Of a stretch of 64,000 bases of DNA, positions 10,904 through 21,837 are shown piece by piece. Source of the stretch: Cocos nucifera (Eukaryota; Streptophyta; Magnoliopsida; Arecales; Arecaceae); assembly GCA_006176705.1 (NCBI GenBank), contig QRFJ01004224.1:31015-95014 (forward strand). The letters are read 5' to 3'. The notes under the pieces are model-generated. The model was not told the origin of the DNA. It was given only the letters and a program-made list of their open reading frames with translations, and did no database searches. The translations under genes were made by a program, and so were the position numbers. Positions within the stretch are counted from its first letter, which is position 1; the number at the start of each line of letters is the position of its first letter.

Positions 10904-11255
10904 TCATTTTGTGACTTGATATTTGGCTGCGCGACTCTGTTCACCAAACATCTCCTGCAGGTGAGCCAACATTTGGCGAGCAGTCCCGATATCTTCATGT
11001 TGGCGCTGGAGCTCATCAGACATCGAGCCCAACATGTAGTATCTGGCCTTATTATCTTCGTCAATCCATTTTTCCAGAGACGCTCTCTGTTCAGTGGATG
11101 GACGAGGCTGGTAAGGTGGGAGGGTCCTGGTCCAAAACATGTGTTAACTTCTCTGAACCCAAAACAATTTTGTAGTTCCTGAGCCAATCTTTATAATTGG
11201 GTCCAGTCAGTCTATGTGTGTCTAGGATACGTGCCAATGGGTTGGACGCAGACAT
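10904..11255 (-). pseudogene. Gag N-terminal part of A1
   Basis: It starts MSASNPLARILDTHRLTGPN, the usual beginning of this copia Gag class, followed by DWLRNYKIVLGSEKLTHVL. One extra C near 11100 shifts the frame; it continues as STEQRASLEKWIDEDNKAR up to the TGA at 10904-10906. A2 reads through the same place without the extra base. Start chosen because the match to A2 (30550) and to other copia Gag proteins begins at MS[AT]SNPLA. Confidence 0.85.
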
Positions 11256-13115
11256 TTTCCTGTAGAGAGTCAAAGATTCTAGTTAGATACTGTAATTTTG
11301 ACTTGACCAATTTGTTTAGGGATTTTATTTTTAAACAAATTAGCTCCCACTATTTTCTCGGATCCCTACACTCCCTCTGTAGAGATGCAAAAATCTCCAC
11401 GATTGAATGATTTCTAGTGGGTGGTGCGGTCTCACCAACTGACTCATCACCTCACCTAACAGTTATTGGTGATGGGTTAGCCAATGAGTGAACAACTCTT
11501 GTTCAATGATTCTCTAATCATGGTGCACCCAAACTTGGTCTCTAATTCATGAATCTCACCGTATCCGGAATATTGATCCACTCCTTAGTTAAGTCAGACC
11601 CACCATTTGCATAGACTGGGTTCCTAATTGAGTCTCTCACCGTATCCGGAAATATTGAGCCCAACTCATCCTCCAGCCCATAGCATCCAATGCCTAATAG
11701 ACATGGTTGCATCTTCCCGGTGCAACTGAGCCACTGTATCCAGCCGAGAACAATCAACCCCGGGAAGGGCCCGCACATCTACAATGGTGGAAGACCTCAG
11801 ACTTAATCTTTTCTTAGGGAGAATTGATTCAGGTCTCATTAAACTAGACTTGGCTTAGTCATAACAATTATGACTAACCTAGTGGCATGGGTTAGCTCGG
11901 ATTATTGACCACCTCAGATCAGAACTGTGTCAACAGATATGGCCAGGTAAGTGAGACCGGTGGAAGGAATATGCCATTAACTCGTACAAGAACGCATTCA
12001 GGTCGAGTAGCTTCCAATTAAAAACCAGTCGGTCGTCTGTGCCAAACTTACCTTAGACACCAAATTGTTGAGTCAGAACCAATTGGGTTAGCCTACAATC
12101 CAGACTCTAACCTCTGAGCCTAATTAGGTCTTGCTTGATCGTGACTCGATCTTGACCCAGACTTAATCCTATTAGGCTGGTCAATTTAAGCATTGTTGAT
12201 CCCATCTAACCAACTCTTGATTCGGTTTGATCAACCGCTTAGACCTAATTGAGCTACCCAAGCCCGAACCCAGTATTATGAATATGTCTTAGATCTGAAA
12301 TTCTCAATTTTAGACCTAATTAATATTCCATAAACTTAATTCTTAATTAAGTTGGGTTCATAAACAAAATATGCACAATAAATCCTAGGGTTTCAGGATC
12401 TAGGGTTTTGCAGAAAGTAAGTTTTGGGTTTCTGATTAAGGACGAACACGCAGCACCCCTACACATCATAAGAACACCCCATCGAATGGGAAGAGAGGGC
12501 CTTTAAACCCTTCTTCGTTCTTATGACCGGACGGCCAAGAGGAACGCCTTAATCAGGAACATTCAATACTACAAAACAATATCAGATCTATATCATATAT
12601 CTCATATATAAAGTTAGATCTAATCATGGCATATTTTGCATACATCTCATGTATCATAATCATGCATGTTTTCAGATCTAAATTATCTCATAATAATCTA
12701 AAAAATTAGATTTAAATTGATCTAATCAAAATAAATTCTAATCTAGACAATTATGTAGAACTATTCTACAACTAGTCTAGACATGCATCAATCATATCTC
12801 ATATGATATTTAAAATTAAATAATTTTTATTTGCTATTTATCAGATGTTATTATAACACTTATAATATCAGAAAATAGTAAATAAGAAGATCTAAAATAT
12901 GATTTAATCAGATTAAATCAAAGACATGCAAAACTATTCTATAGAACTATTCTATTCTAGAACTAGTCATGCATATCTTCATGTTCTTAGATCCAAATCA
13001 TTTAATTTTAATTTTTTTGATTTCAGATCTGATCACATCTCATGTGACATCTGAAATCACTTTATTTTCTAATTAAAATAAAATTAAAATCAGATCTAAA
13101 TAATTTAGAACCATG
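11256..13115 (-). other. 5' leader of A1
   Basis: Non-coding leader of 1.86 kb between primer site and gag, homologous to 28694-30549 of A2. It holds a repeated phrase (CACCGTATCCGGAA at about 11558 and 11639) and the conserved GGTAAGT/ACTTACC block (11942-12065). A 78-codon ORF here is broken in A2 and so is not credited. Confidence 0.75.
11942..12065 (-). promoter_or_regulatory. Conserved copia leader block (A1 copy)
   Basis: On the minus strand it opens GTGTCTAAGGTAAGTTTGGC and closes CTCACTTACCTGGCC. These inverted ends could pair. Function unknown. Confidence 0.5.
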
Positions 13116-13127
13116 GCTCTGATACCA
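13116..13127 (-). promoter_or_regulatory. Primer binding site, tRNA-Met type (A1)
   Basis: The plus strand reads GCTCTGATACCA, the exact complement of TGGTATCAGAGC, two bases from the 5' LTR edge at 13130. Confidence 0.93.
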
Positions 13128-13702
13128 GTTGAAGGGAAATCCTGATTTCCCGGTCCAGGTTCGTCCAGATCTGATCAGATCAAGAGATATATTTCAAAAA
13201 TTTTTCTCTTGATCCCAATCAGATCTTGATATGTTTCAGATCTGATTCTTATTATTTTAATAAATAAAATAAAATAAGATAAATTAAATCAAATTTAATT
13301 TACCTGATTTGGGTAATCCTATTACCCTGTAGATGATCCTGATTGCAGCGGAAGGTTCTGGATCTAGCCACGCAAGCGCCTGGCCTCTACCGGTATCCAC
13401 TCGGGTTGGATCTGGAGATCCTCTTCTTCTCTATCACGCCTCCAAAAATCAGATCTGGATCTGATCTGGAGGATCTTCAAAACTCTTTTGAAGATCTGCA
13501 GTCGTCCTTTTGCAGCAGCGCAGCCTTCTTGCTTTTGATCGCCTTTCTTTGATCTGAATCGCACCAACCTAAGTCCAAAACCCTTTTGGACGTGGAGAGG
13601 AGAAGGAGGAGAAGTTTAGGCATGGAGGAAGAGGGGAGAGGCAGCCTTGGGGCATGGGAAATCTCTATTGAATTTCATTAGAATCTGAGTTGGGCGCAGG
13701 GT

Positions 13703-13712
13703 CTTATTTATA
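13703..13712 (-). promoter_or_regulatory. TATA box of A1 5' LTR
   Basis: The minus strand reads TATAAATAAG in the same context as the other A-family LTRs. In the 5' LTR this is the promoter that would drive the element RNA. Confidence 0.75.
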
Positions 13713-14020
13713 GACTAAGCGTGATCCAACTCCTCTTCCTCTCCAACCAATCACAACCCTTTGTGAAATCAGATCTAAATCTGATTGGTGGGAATAGAGA
13801 CCCCTGGATTCCTCCTTAGAGGGTGCCTAAGACCAGTCAAACTGGATTCTTAGTAGAACTCTGAATTGGAATCCAAAAGGGAGGTGGAGTCCTTGTCCAA
13901 CAAGGACTCCTAGGCGCCTCCAACTTGGGCTCACGCCACCCTTGGCGTGCGCCCTTCTCCTTGCCAGGTTCTGGCAGGGGGACAGGCCCCCACCAGCTCT
14001 CCAATAGGTGCATGACATGT

Positions 14021-14090
14021 GGTCAAAAGTCAAAGTGTCAATGGTCAACATTTGACCAGTCAAAGGTAGACTTTTGACCAAAGTCAAAGA
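14021..14090 (-). promoter_or_regulatory. W-box array of A1 5' LTR
   Basis: Same eight TGAC/GTCA cores as at 5901-5970, unchanged between the two LTRs. Confidence 0.55.
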
Positions 14091-15410
14091 ACAAGAAATG
14101 GCAGGTGACCAAAAATGGCAGGTAATGTCTTACAAAATAAGACAACCTTTCTGACTTGGACAACCTCCAGTCAGACCATATGAAGGCCTCTGATTGAGCA
14201 CAAACTCCTTTGGCTCAGTCAGGACAACTTATTTATGATAGTAAAAGAAGAACGTTAGGTTCAATCGAGTGCTAGCACGATTTCCTTGAACCTAATTGAA
14301 TCTCATTCAGATCAATTGAACTAGATCAGTTCAATTGATGATCACCAGATTCAAACCCTTGTTTGTGTGACCCAGTTAGGTTCAGTTCTGTATGGTAATG
14401 GGATATGTCATGATCTCTATCATAGACATCATCGAAACTCCTTTCGATGGATCAGAACTCTTCTGATCGAACAGCTAGAATGATCGATCATCTAAATCAT
14501 TCTAATTGCTCCCAAAATCCACCAGTGACACCTAGCAGTATATGGTGGCAACCCATCAGAGCTGAATGCGAACCTCTTGGTGCAGCTACCTGTGTGATTA
14601 AGTTCTTCTATCTTGAGCCCCGATCAGATTAGGGTTAAGGTGAAACTCGTCAAACCCTAGTCTCTGTCATATGATGTAATCATTCGATTCGAGTCCAATG
14701 TGAAAATCTAAATAGAAACTCTTTCTATTATTTCACTCTGCCATGGCCATGGGCTTCTGGACTTGATTCTCATGATCATCATAGGGCTGCTCCTCTACCA
14801 CCGAGGTAGATAGATCCCATCTTGATGCAATCCAGTTCCTACAATGAACATGCTATAGCCAACATACACCTCAGGGTTCCATATGGCTAGGAGACCGAGT
14901 AATGGTGTAGTCAAACTATAACACCCTCAAGGTGAACTGCCGATGCATCTCAGGTCAAAGAACCAGACACACTACTGCAGCATCGAGTCAGTCATTGACG
15001 AGAAGGTAGACTTCCTAATGACTACTCGAGGTGGTCACGCTCAGTGCCCTCGTTCTCTAACGAGTACCTGTACTCTCGCTCCGGTGTCTCCACACCGTAG
15101 ACTCAAGACTCATCTACTAAAGAGAAGCGATCGTACACCAACCTTCCGGATCAATCACCATCCTCGTGATGATCCTATGGTCGGGAGCTGTTTATGAGTT
15201 AATAATGATTATTCATGTCTTAAATTTTCAACTCTTGAAAATATGAATTATCATTACCATTAACTCAAAGGATGTATCACAGACACTAAATACACATATG
15301 TGATAGAAAATAACCCATTTTATTAATTATAGTCAAAATTATAATTTTGCCCCTAGAAGTGTATTACAAGTGTCAGCCAATTCTGGCTTCTAGGGCACAT
15401 ATATCTAACA

Positions 15411-16365
15411 ATTTTATGTTAAAGTTGGTATTCTAAGTTATTCTAATCTTAATTTGTGAGTCTTAGAACACATATCGATAAAAGGTTTATGATGTTAATT
15501 TTACACAAAATTATTAAAGGGATAACTTATCATGTATTGTTGTATCATATACGTTGATTGTCTCATAACCAAATGGTGTGGAGACACTGGTATGGCATCC
15601 AAGTGAGATGTAGGAGTACATCTGTATTGAATGTGACCAATGTAGCACTCTACTATCAACAGTAGCTAGCTAAGGCCAATGGATATAAGTGTTCCTCCAA
15701 CCTGAGATCGTCACAGTGTCTTGTGAGCAACTCACTGTACTTTAGTGCTAGACTGCCTGTATTTCTAATATAGGTGATGGAAGATTTTTGGGTATAGTCA
15801 AGTACTTATAGAGTCGGTGTGTGAGTCAAGATGAGATTGACCACTCCTGATTAACTTCAAGAAGAGAATGTCTCACTGTGTTTCAATTTAGCAAAACCTA
15901 GGCCTGGATAATCCTCATGAGGTGTCATGGGATTTGCATAATTTTGAGATACAATAGAGATGACTTGTATGAGTATTTGACAGGATACTCGAAGTTGTCT
16001 TGAGCATTATTGGACATAGGGATGAATTATATAGTAACCATGGGCCAGGGTTCTAAGAATATTGCTTTGCATACATTCGACCTATCCGAACGTCGAAAAC
16101 CATTGCTAGATGGTAACTTTGATTGGTACAAATATTGGTTCTTGTGCTACTAGGTTAGGTTCGAATCTATGGAATTACACACATTAGAGCTTGTAGTCTG
16201 ATCGAATGTTTAATCGATGATTGAGAATCATTTTGAGGTCAAACATTCAATGCAATTGATGTTTGATCTAATGCAAGTGTTGCAGGAGGATCGATTAGTA
16301 ATTGGATTGCTAATTGGCTCAATTTGATTGAGCGATCAAGCTGAGATCAAGTCTAATTGAATTTC
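15411..16365 (+). repeat. LTR-B fragment, plus strand
   Basis: It matches LTR-B from roughly 80 bases inside its start up to about position 1170 (compare 38380-39380). It stops abruptly at 16365, where the next fragment runs in the opposite direction. A1 appears to have inserted near its left end. Confidence 0.7.
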
Positions 16366-17574
16366 TAATCAAATTATAAATTAGGTTGACCCAAGTTCTG
16401 GTTGATCTAGGACTAGTTCTTCCTTGTACATGGCTTATCAAATAAACTAATTGAACTTAATCCAATCAAGCCCAAACTAAATCTAATTAAATTATATTTA
16501 ATTAGACTTAATCTTAATTTATTGGCTTAATCAAATTAAGTCAATTAGTAATCAAATTGCTAATCGATCTTTCTGCAACATTTATACTAGGTTAAACTTC
16601 AATCATATTAATCGTTTAACCCTAGAATGATTATTAATCACTGATCAACCATCCGATCAAATCATGAGCTCTAATGTGTGTGATCTCATAGGTCCAAACT
16701 TAAGCTAATAGTATAGGAATAAATTTCTATACCAATCAAAGTAACCATCTAGCAATGATACCTGATGGCCGGATAGGTCGAATGTGTAGAACAACATCCT
16801 TAGAACCCATGCGGATATAGTTTCTATGTAATTCATCTCCTTGACCAAAATGCTTATAGGACACCTTAGAGTTCAATTGTTAACTTTGATCAGATTGTCC
16901 ACATTATATTTCAAAATATCAAATCCATCTAATGGATTATCTTGGCCAAGGTTTTGCTATATTGAAATACAGTGATATATTATTCTCCAACTCTTGGAGT
17001 GGTCAATTCCATCTTGATCATACTTTGACTTTGCAAGTCCTTGACTATGTCCAAAAGTCTTTCGTTACTAAATTAAAAATTCAATTAGTCCACTACCAAA
17101 GCACAGTGAATTGCTTGCAAGTCACTAAGACGATCTCAGGTCTAAGGGACACTTATATCTATATCCCATCAGAGACATTCTCAATAGCAGAATGCTCTAG
17201 AGTTGGTCATGTTCAATGATAATGTACCCATACATCTCACCTGTATGCCATACCAACATCTCCATACTCCTTAGTTAAGAGGACAACCAACCTATATGGC
17301 ATACATCGATCTATGCTCAATAGACATTGTCATCCTAATTAACAACCCATCATTTGATCGTGAACAAATTAAAGGACTAATTGATAAATCCTCTTTTTAT
17401 TGAAGCTAAATAGTCCTAAGAACTTCATCACAATAATAGAGTTCATTAGAAGATGAATACTTTATGATGAAAAATATAAAAAATATATTTTATTTATTAA
17501 TGAATCAATTATAAATACAATGTAGCACAACCATCAATAGGCTGTTGATTGGCTTTGGAACACATTTTTCAATA
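16366..17574 (-). repeat. LTR-B fragment, minus strand, inserted in the RT of element D
   Basis: On the minus strand it starts TATTGAAAAATGTGTTCC, a decayed form of the LTR-B start, and carries the first 1.2 kb of the LTR. It interrupts the RT frame of element D at 17575. With 15411-16365 it makes an inverted repeat with arms of about 0.95 kb and a spacer of about 135 bases. Confidence 0.7.
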
Positions 17575-20500
17575 GTAACCTCTTTTACTCCCATCCATAC
17601 CGAACCTTTTCAATATTAAGTTAATATACCTAGACTGGGATAAGCCTAGCATCCTCTTAGATCTATCTCTATAGATCTTTATTCCAAGTATATAGGATGC
17701 TTCTCTTCATAAAAAACTTATCTGATAGCCATAACTTGATCGATTGAAACATTGGGATATCATTCCCAATGAGGAGTATGTTATCCACATACAAAATCAA
17801 GAAAACTATGGCACTTCCACTAGTCTTGTTTTACACACGTGGTTCATCCACATTCTTGATGAAGCCAAACTCTTTGACTGTAACATCAAAGCAGATATTC
17901 CAACTTTTTGATGCTTGCTTTAATTCATAAATGGATCTTTTAAGCTTGCATACCTGATTTGATCTCTCACTTGAGATAAATCTCTCTGATTGTGACATGT
18001 AGACCTCTTCCTCAAGAAAACCATTAAGAAAAGCAGTCTTCACATCTATTTACCATGTTTCATAATTATGGATGCTGCTACGACAAGCATAATTTGAATA
18101 AATTTGAGCATGGCAATAGGTGAAAATGTTTCATCATAATCAATCTCCTATTTTTGCTTGAAACCCATGGCTACTAATCTGGCCTTATAGGTTTCAACTT
18201 GATCATCTGCTCCAATCCTTTTCTTATAGACCCATTTGCACCAATAGGGTTTATACCCTCTGGTGCATCCACCAAAGTCCATACTTTGTTGGCATATATG
18301 GAGTTCATTTCGGATTGCATGGCAGCTAGCCATTTGTCTGAGAATCTACTCATGACTGCTTTCATAAAGGTTAGAGGTTCATCATTCTCAATAATTTGGG
18401 CTTTATTATTTTTAATAATGAGCCCGTACCTCATAGGTGCATGTCGCACTCTATCAGATCTTTGGATAAAAGTTGTATTCTGATTCTTTCTTATTTATAT
18501 GTTCACTTGATTGAGTAATTTTTATTTATTTTTCTTGAACTTCACTAAATTCAATGTTCCTCCCACTGCCTCTTTTAGGATGAACTCTTTCTCCATGAAA
18601 GTGGCATGCCTACTTATAAACACTTTTTATTCAATAGGATGGTAGAATAAATATCCTATACTATCTCTAGGATATCCTATAAATAGACATTTATCTACTC
18701 TAGCATCTAGCTTATCTCCAAATTTTTTTTTGATATATGCCGGACAACCTTGTATCTTAAGATACTTAAGATTAGATTTCTTTTCTCTCCATATCTCATA
18801 TGGAGTGTTAGATATAGACTTAGAAGGTACTCTATTAAAGATGTATACTATGGTCTCTAGGGCATGATCTTAGAAAAAAATAGATAACTCTATAAAGCAT
18901 ATCATGGACCGTACCATATCCAATAAGGTACAATTCTTTCTTTTGGCTACACCATTTAATTATGGTTTATAAGGAGGTGTCCATTCAGAGAGAATCCTCT
19001 TTACTTTAAGATAGTCTAGAAATTCACTGGATAAGTATTCTCCTCTTCGATCAGATCGAAGGATTTTTATACTCTTTCTAGTTTGTTTCTCAACCATACT
19101 TTGATATTTTTTGAATTTATCAAAGGCTTTGGATTTATGTTTCATAAGAAATACATATCCAAACCTAGATAAAGCATAAGTAAATTTTATAAAATAAGAG
19201 TATCCTCCTCTAGCTTGAGTTGTCATAGGACTACATATATCTGTATGTATAAGTCCTAATAACTCACTCATCCTTTTTTCATGTCCACTAAATGGAGCCT
19301 TGGTCATTTTATCCATGAGACATAATTCATAAGTTTCTAGTGATTCATAATCATAAGAATCAAAGAACTTTTTTTTGTATAACTTGTTAATCCTAGTCTC
19401 ATTAATATGACCAAGTCGATAATGCCAAAGTAAAATATTATTTATATTCTTTCTTTTATGCTTTCTACTTTTATTAATATGAAAAATATTATCATCTAAA
19501 CATAGAGTCAAAAGATCATTGTTAAAAATGCCATAACATATTATTTCATTAGAATATTTAATAGAGCAACCATTGCTTGTTACATTAAGATTATAATCTT
19601 ATTTTAATAATAAGGATATGGCATAATATTTTTAATGATCTTAGGTATATAATAATAATTTGTCAGCTCTAAAATCTTTCTAGAAGATAACTTCAAAATA
19701 TTTGTCCCTACAGCTTTCGCTTGGATGGACTCTCCTCTAGCACCATAAAGTTTAAAGTCATCCTTCTTCAAACTCCTAATTCTCTGCAGCCCCTACAAAG
19801 ATTTAGAGATATGAAAACCAAAGTCGGTATCCAATATCCAAGAGTTTGAAATAAAAGAATTTAATAACAATATCATAGGTATCTCATACATAACTTTTGG
19901 TGTAACATTTGCACCAACCTTCACAGTTACAAGGTAAGCCTTGCAATTCCTCTTCCAATGACTTGCTTTACTGTAGTGAAAATATGTCATTTGTTCGGAG
20001 GCCTTCTTCCCCTTCTTCTTCTTATTTATGCCATATTTAGGGTTCAGCCTCCTTTTAAAATATTTTTTTCCTGCCTTCTTCTTAAAGATTTCATCTACAA
20101 GAAGAAGAGGAGCCTTATCCTTCTTGATATAGCTCTCTACTATTTTCAACATATTTAATAGCTTAGGCAGGAAAGTATTCAATTTATTCATATGATAGTT
20201 TATGATAAACTAAGAAAATAATTTTAAAAATGATTGTAGGATCAGATCCTGACTCAACTCTCCATCTATGATAAAATCTAATTGACTTAATCGAGTGATC
20301 AGTCAATTACTATCAGTACATGGTCTTGCATAGATGATCCTTCTGCCATCCTGGCATAGAATAACTGCTTAGATATCTTATATCTAGTAGTTCTACTATG
20401 TTCTCTATAAAGTTCTTTTAGATTGAGCAATATAGACCGAGTATCCATGCCATCATGTTACCTCTGTAATTCGTTACTTATGGAGGCTAGTATGATGCAT

Positions 20501-20715
20501 TAGACAGTAAGTGAATCATTTTGCCACATCTTGTATGTAGATTTTTCTTTCTCTATGGCATCTTTTCCTAATGGCTCAGGATTAGGAGCATTAAGAATAT
20601 AGAAGAACTTTTCTTGATTGAGTACTATTTTTAGGTTTCTCAATCAGTGCACATAATTAGTTTCGATCAATTTATTTGAATCCAAAATTGAACGTAGTGA
20701 AAGTGAAGAAGCCAT
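17575..20715 (-). pseudogene. Gag-pol of element D, decayed
   Basis: Gag begins at the ATG at 20715 (MASSLSLRSILDSNKLIETN). The zinc knuckle is damaged (YFHYSKASHWKRNC, 20191-19793) and the protease motif reads ILDTDFG instead of D-[ST]-G. Integrase is at 19511-18960 with H and C of the zinc site (WHYRLGH, CLMDK) and IHTDICSPM. RT parts are at 18449-18174 and 18043-17831 (MKTAFLNGFLEEEVYM). The RT active site reads YVDNILLIGND, so one catalytic Asp is lost. The frame ends in the middle of RT at 17575, where LTR-B sequence begins. No activity is expected. Confidence 0.85.
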
Positions 20716-21824
20716 TTAATCTATATAATAAAGAATATTTCATAAGCAAACAACTTATGATGACGTTCATGATTAAATTAGGACTTTAATTTAATTATGT
20801 CTTCAACTATTTTATCAAATATCATAAATCTACAATATGATAATCAAGAAAATCTAATCAATTTTCTTAGTGGGATTGAGATTCTAATTCATTATGAAAG
20901 ATCTTGTGGTTGTGCAATAAATCTTTTATAAGTTCAAAAGTGGGAAACTCTTTTCGATTGCATCTCATATAATTTTTAGTATAATCGTGATCTCTAAAAT
21001 ATTAATAGCCTTGTGTTTGCACAATAAAGTATAATATTTTAGTTAAGTAGGATCCTTCATTTCTATACAGTCAAATGAAATATTACTACTCTTGTCGTTG
21101 CATAACAAAGCAGTACACCCAAAATGCTGTAAGCATCTTAATTTATTAGATTAATATTACATCAATCTTCATAATAGGTCTTGTGGTTACACAACAAACT
21201 TAATATGGTTCGTGACATAATAATGACCTAGAATAAAGAAAGGCCTTAATGTAGTGAATATATCACTAAGCATCCCAATCTAGAATTAAATTAATCTAAT
21301 CAGCCAGGTAAGTGGAAGAGAGGTGGGGGTTCCTTCGTTGCTTTCCTCAGACACCAATAAATTAGCCAAGTCAGACAATGAAACCAATTAGAAACTACGT
21401 TCTCTTTACCAATCATGAACCACTTTTCTACACACCGATTGATCAATTAGACATCCAGACTGGTTCTACTATCGGTTAATTACACTATAACTTAATATAA
21501 TTTTATAGAGAAATTTAATTGGTCTCTATGCACATTCTAATTTAAATTATACTAAATATATGAATATATATCAATCATGATATAAAATAAAAATATTAAC
21601 ATGTATAATTACTCTAGGACAACCATCATTACATAATGAACACTTGCCATTATGTCAGGGCAATCTTATAGAATGATATATACATCATAATCTAATTATG
21701 ATTAAATAAATATGATCACGTTATATTAATAACATGCTAAATAATTAAATATGATCATATCATATTTATGATTATGCCATTAAATCATAAGCAAAGCAAT
21801 ATATGATTTAACCTAATAAGGGTT
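20716..21824 (-). other. 5' leader of element D
   Basis: AT-rich leader of 1.1 kb without coding potential. It keeps a shortened form of the conserved leader block at 21302-21358, ending on the minus strand CCACTTACCTGGC. Confidence 0.6.
21302..21358 (-). promoter_or_regulatory. Conserved copia leader block, shortened (D copy)
   Basis: The minus strand runs TTGGTGTCTGAGGAAAGC to CACTTACCTGGC. The middle is about half the length found in the other elements, while the two ends are kept. Confidence 0.4.
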
Positions 21825-21836
21825 GCTCTAATACCA
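21825..21836 (-). promoter_or_regulatory. Primer binding site, one mismatch (D)
   Basis: The plus strand reads GCTCTAATACCA, i.e. TGGTATTAGAGC on the minus strand, one change from the tRNA-Met site. It marks the internal edge of the D 5' LTR. Confidence 0.75.
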
Positions 21837-21837
21837 T

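Larger units (their letters stand above)
7307..11255 (-). pseudogene. A1 gag-pol polyprotein, interrupted reading frame
   Basis: One polyprotein from the ATG at 11255 (MSASNPLARILD) to the stop beside the 3' LTR. Domain order: Gag, CCHC knuckle, aspartic protease, integrase, RT, RNase H. Breaks seen: a one-base insertion near 11100, an in-frame TGA at 10904-10906, a one-base insertion near 9595, a TAG near 9109, and one-base insertions near 8840 and 8590. All the frameshifts are single extra bases in short homopolymers, so some may be sequencing errors. The TGA also occurs at the same codon in A2 and is therefore older than this insertion. The three entries below give the open segments. Confidence 0.88.
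5009..15410 (-). mobile_element. Ty1/copia element A1, near full length, minus strand
   Basis: It has two LTRs of about 2.28 kb (5009-7292 and 13130-15410), an internal region of 5.84 kb, a tRNA-Met primer site (13116-13127), a purine-rich tract (7293-7306) and gag-pol in the copia order gag, protease, integrase, RT, RNase H. By hand count the LTRs differ at roughly 8 substitutions plus about a dozen short indels, mostly in homopolymers, so the insertion is recent. Tork/Angela-like by RT sequence, tentatively. The right flank is atttt; the left duplicate is lost in the gap. Confidence 0.92.
13130..15410 (-). repeat. 5' LTR of A1
   Basis: Partner of 5009-7292. It contains the TATA box (13703-13712) and W-box array (14021-14090). 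It ends in TAACA on the plus strand, followed by flank atttt. An antisense 84-codon ORF (14943-15197) is open here and in most other A-family LTRs; see findings. Confidence 0.95.

Noticed and set aside
11542..11778. 78-codon minus-strand ORF in the A1 leader (MCGPFPGLIVLG)
   Set aside because: The same leader in A2 (near 30020-30260) does not keep the frame open, and no domain is seen. A leader uORF remains possible but is unsupported.
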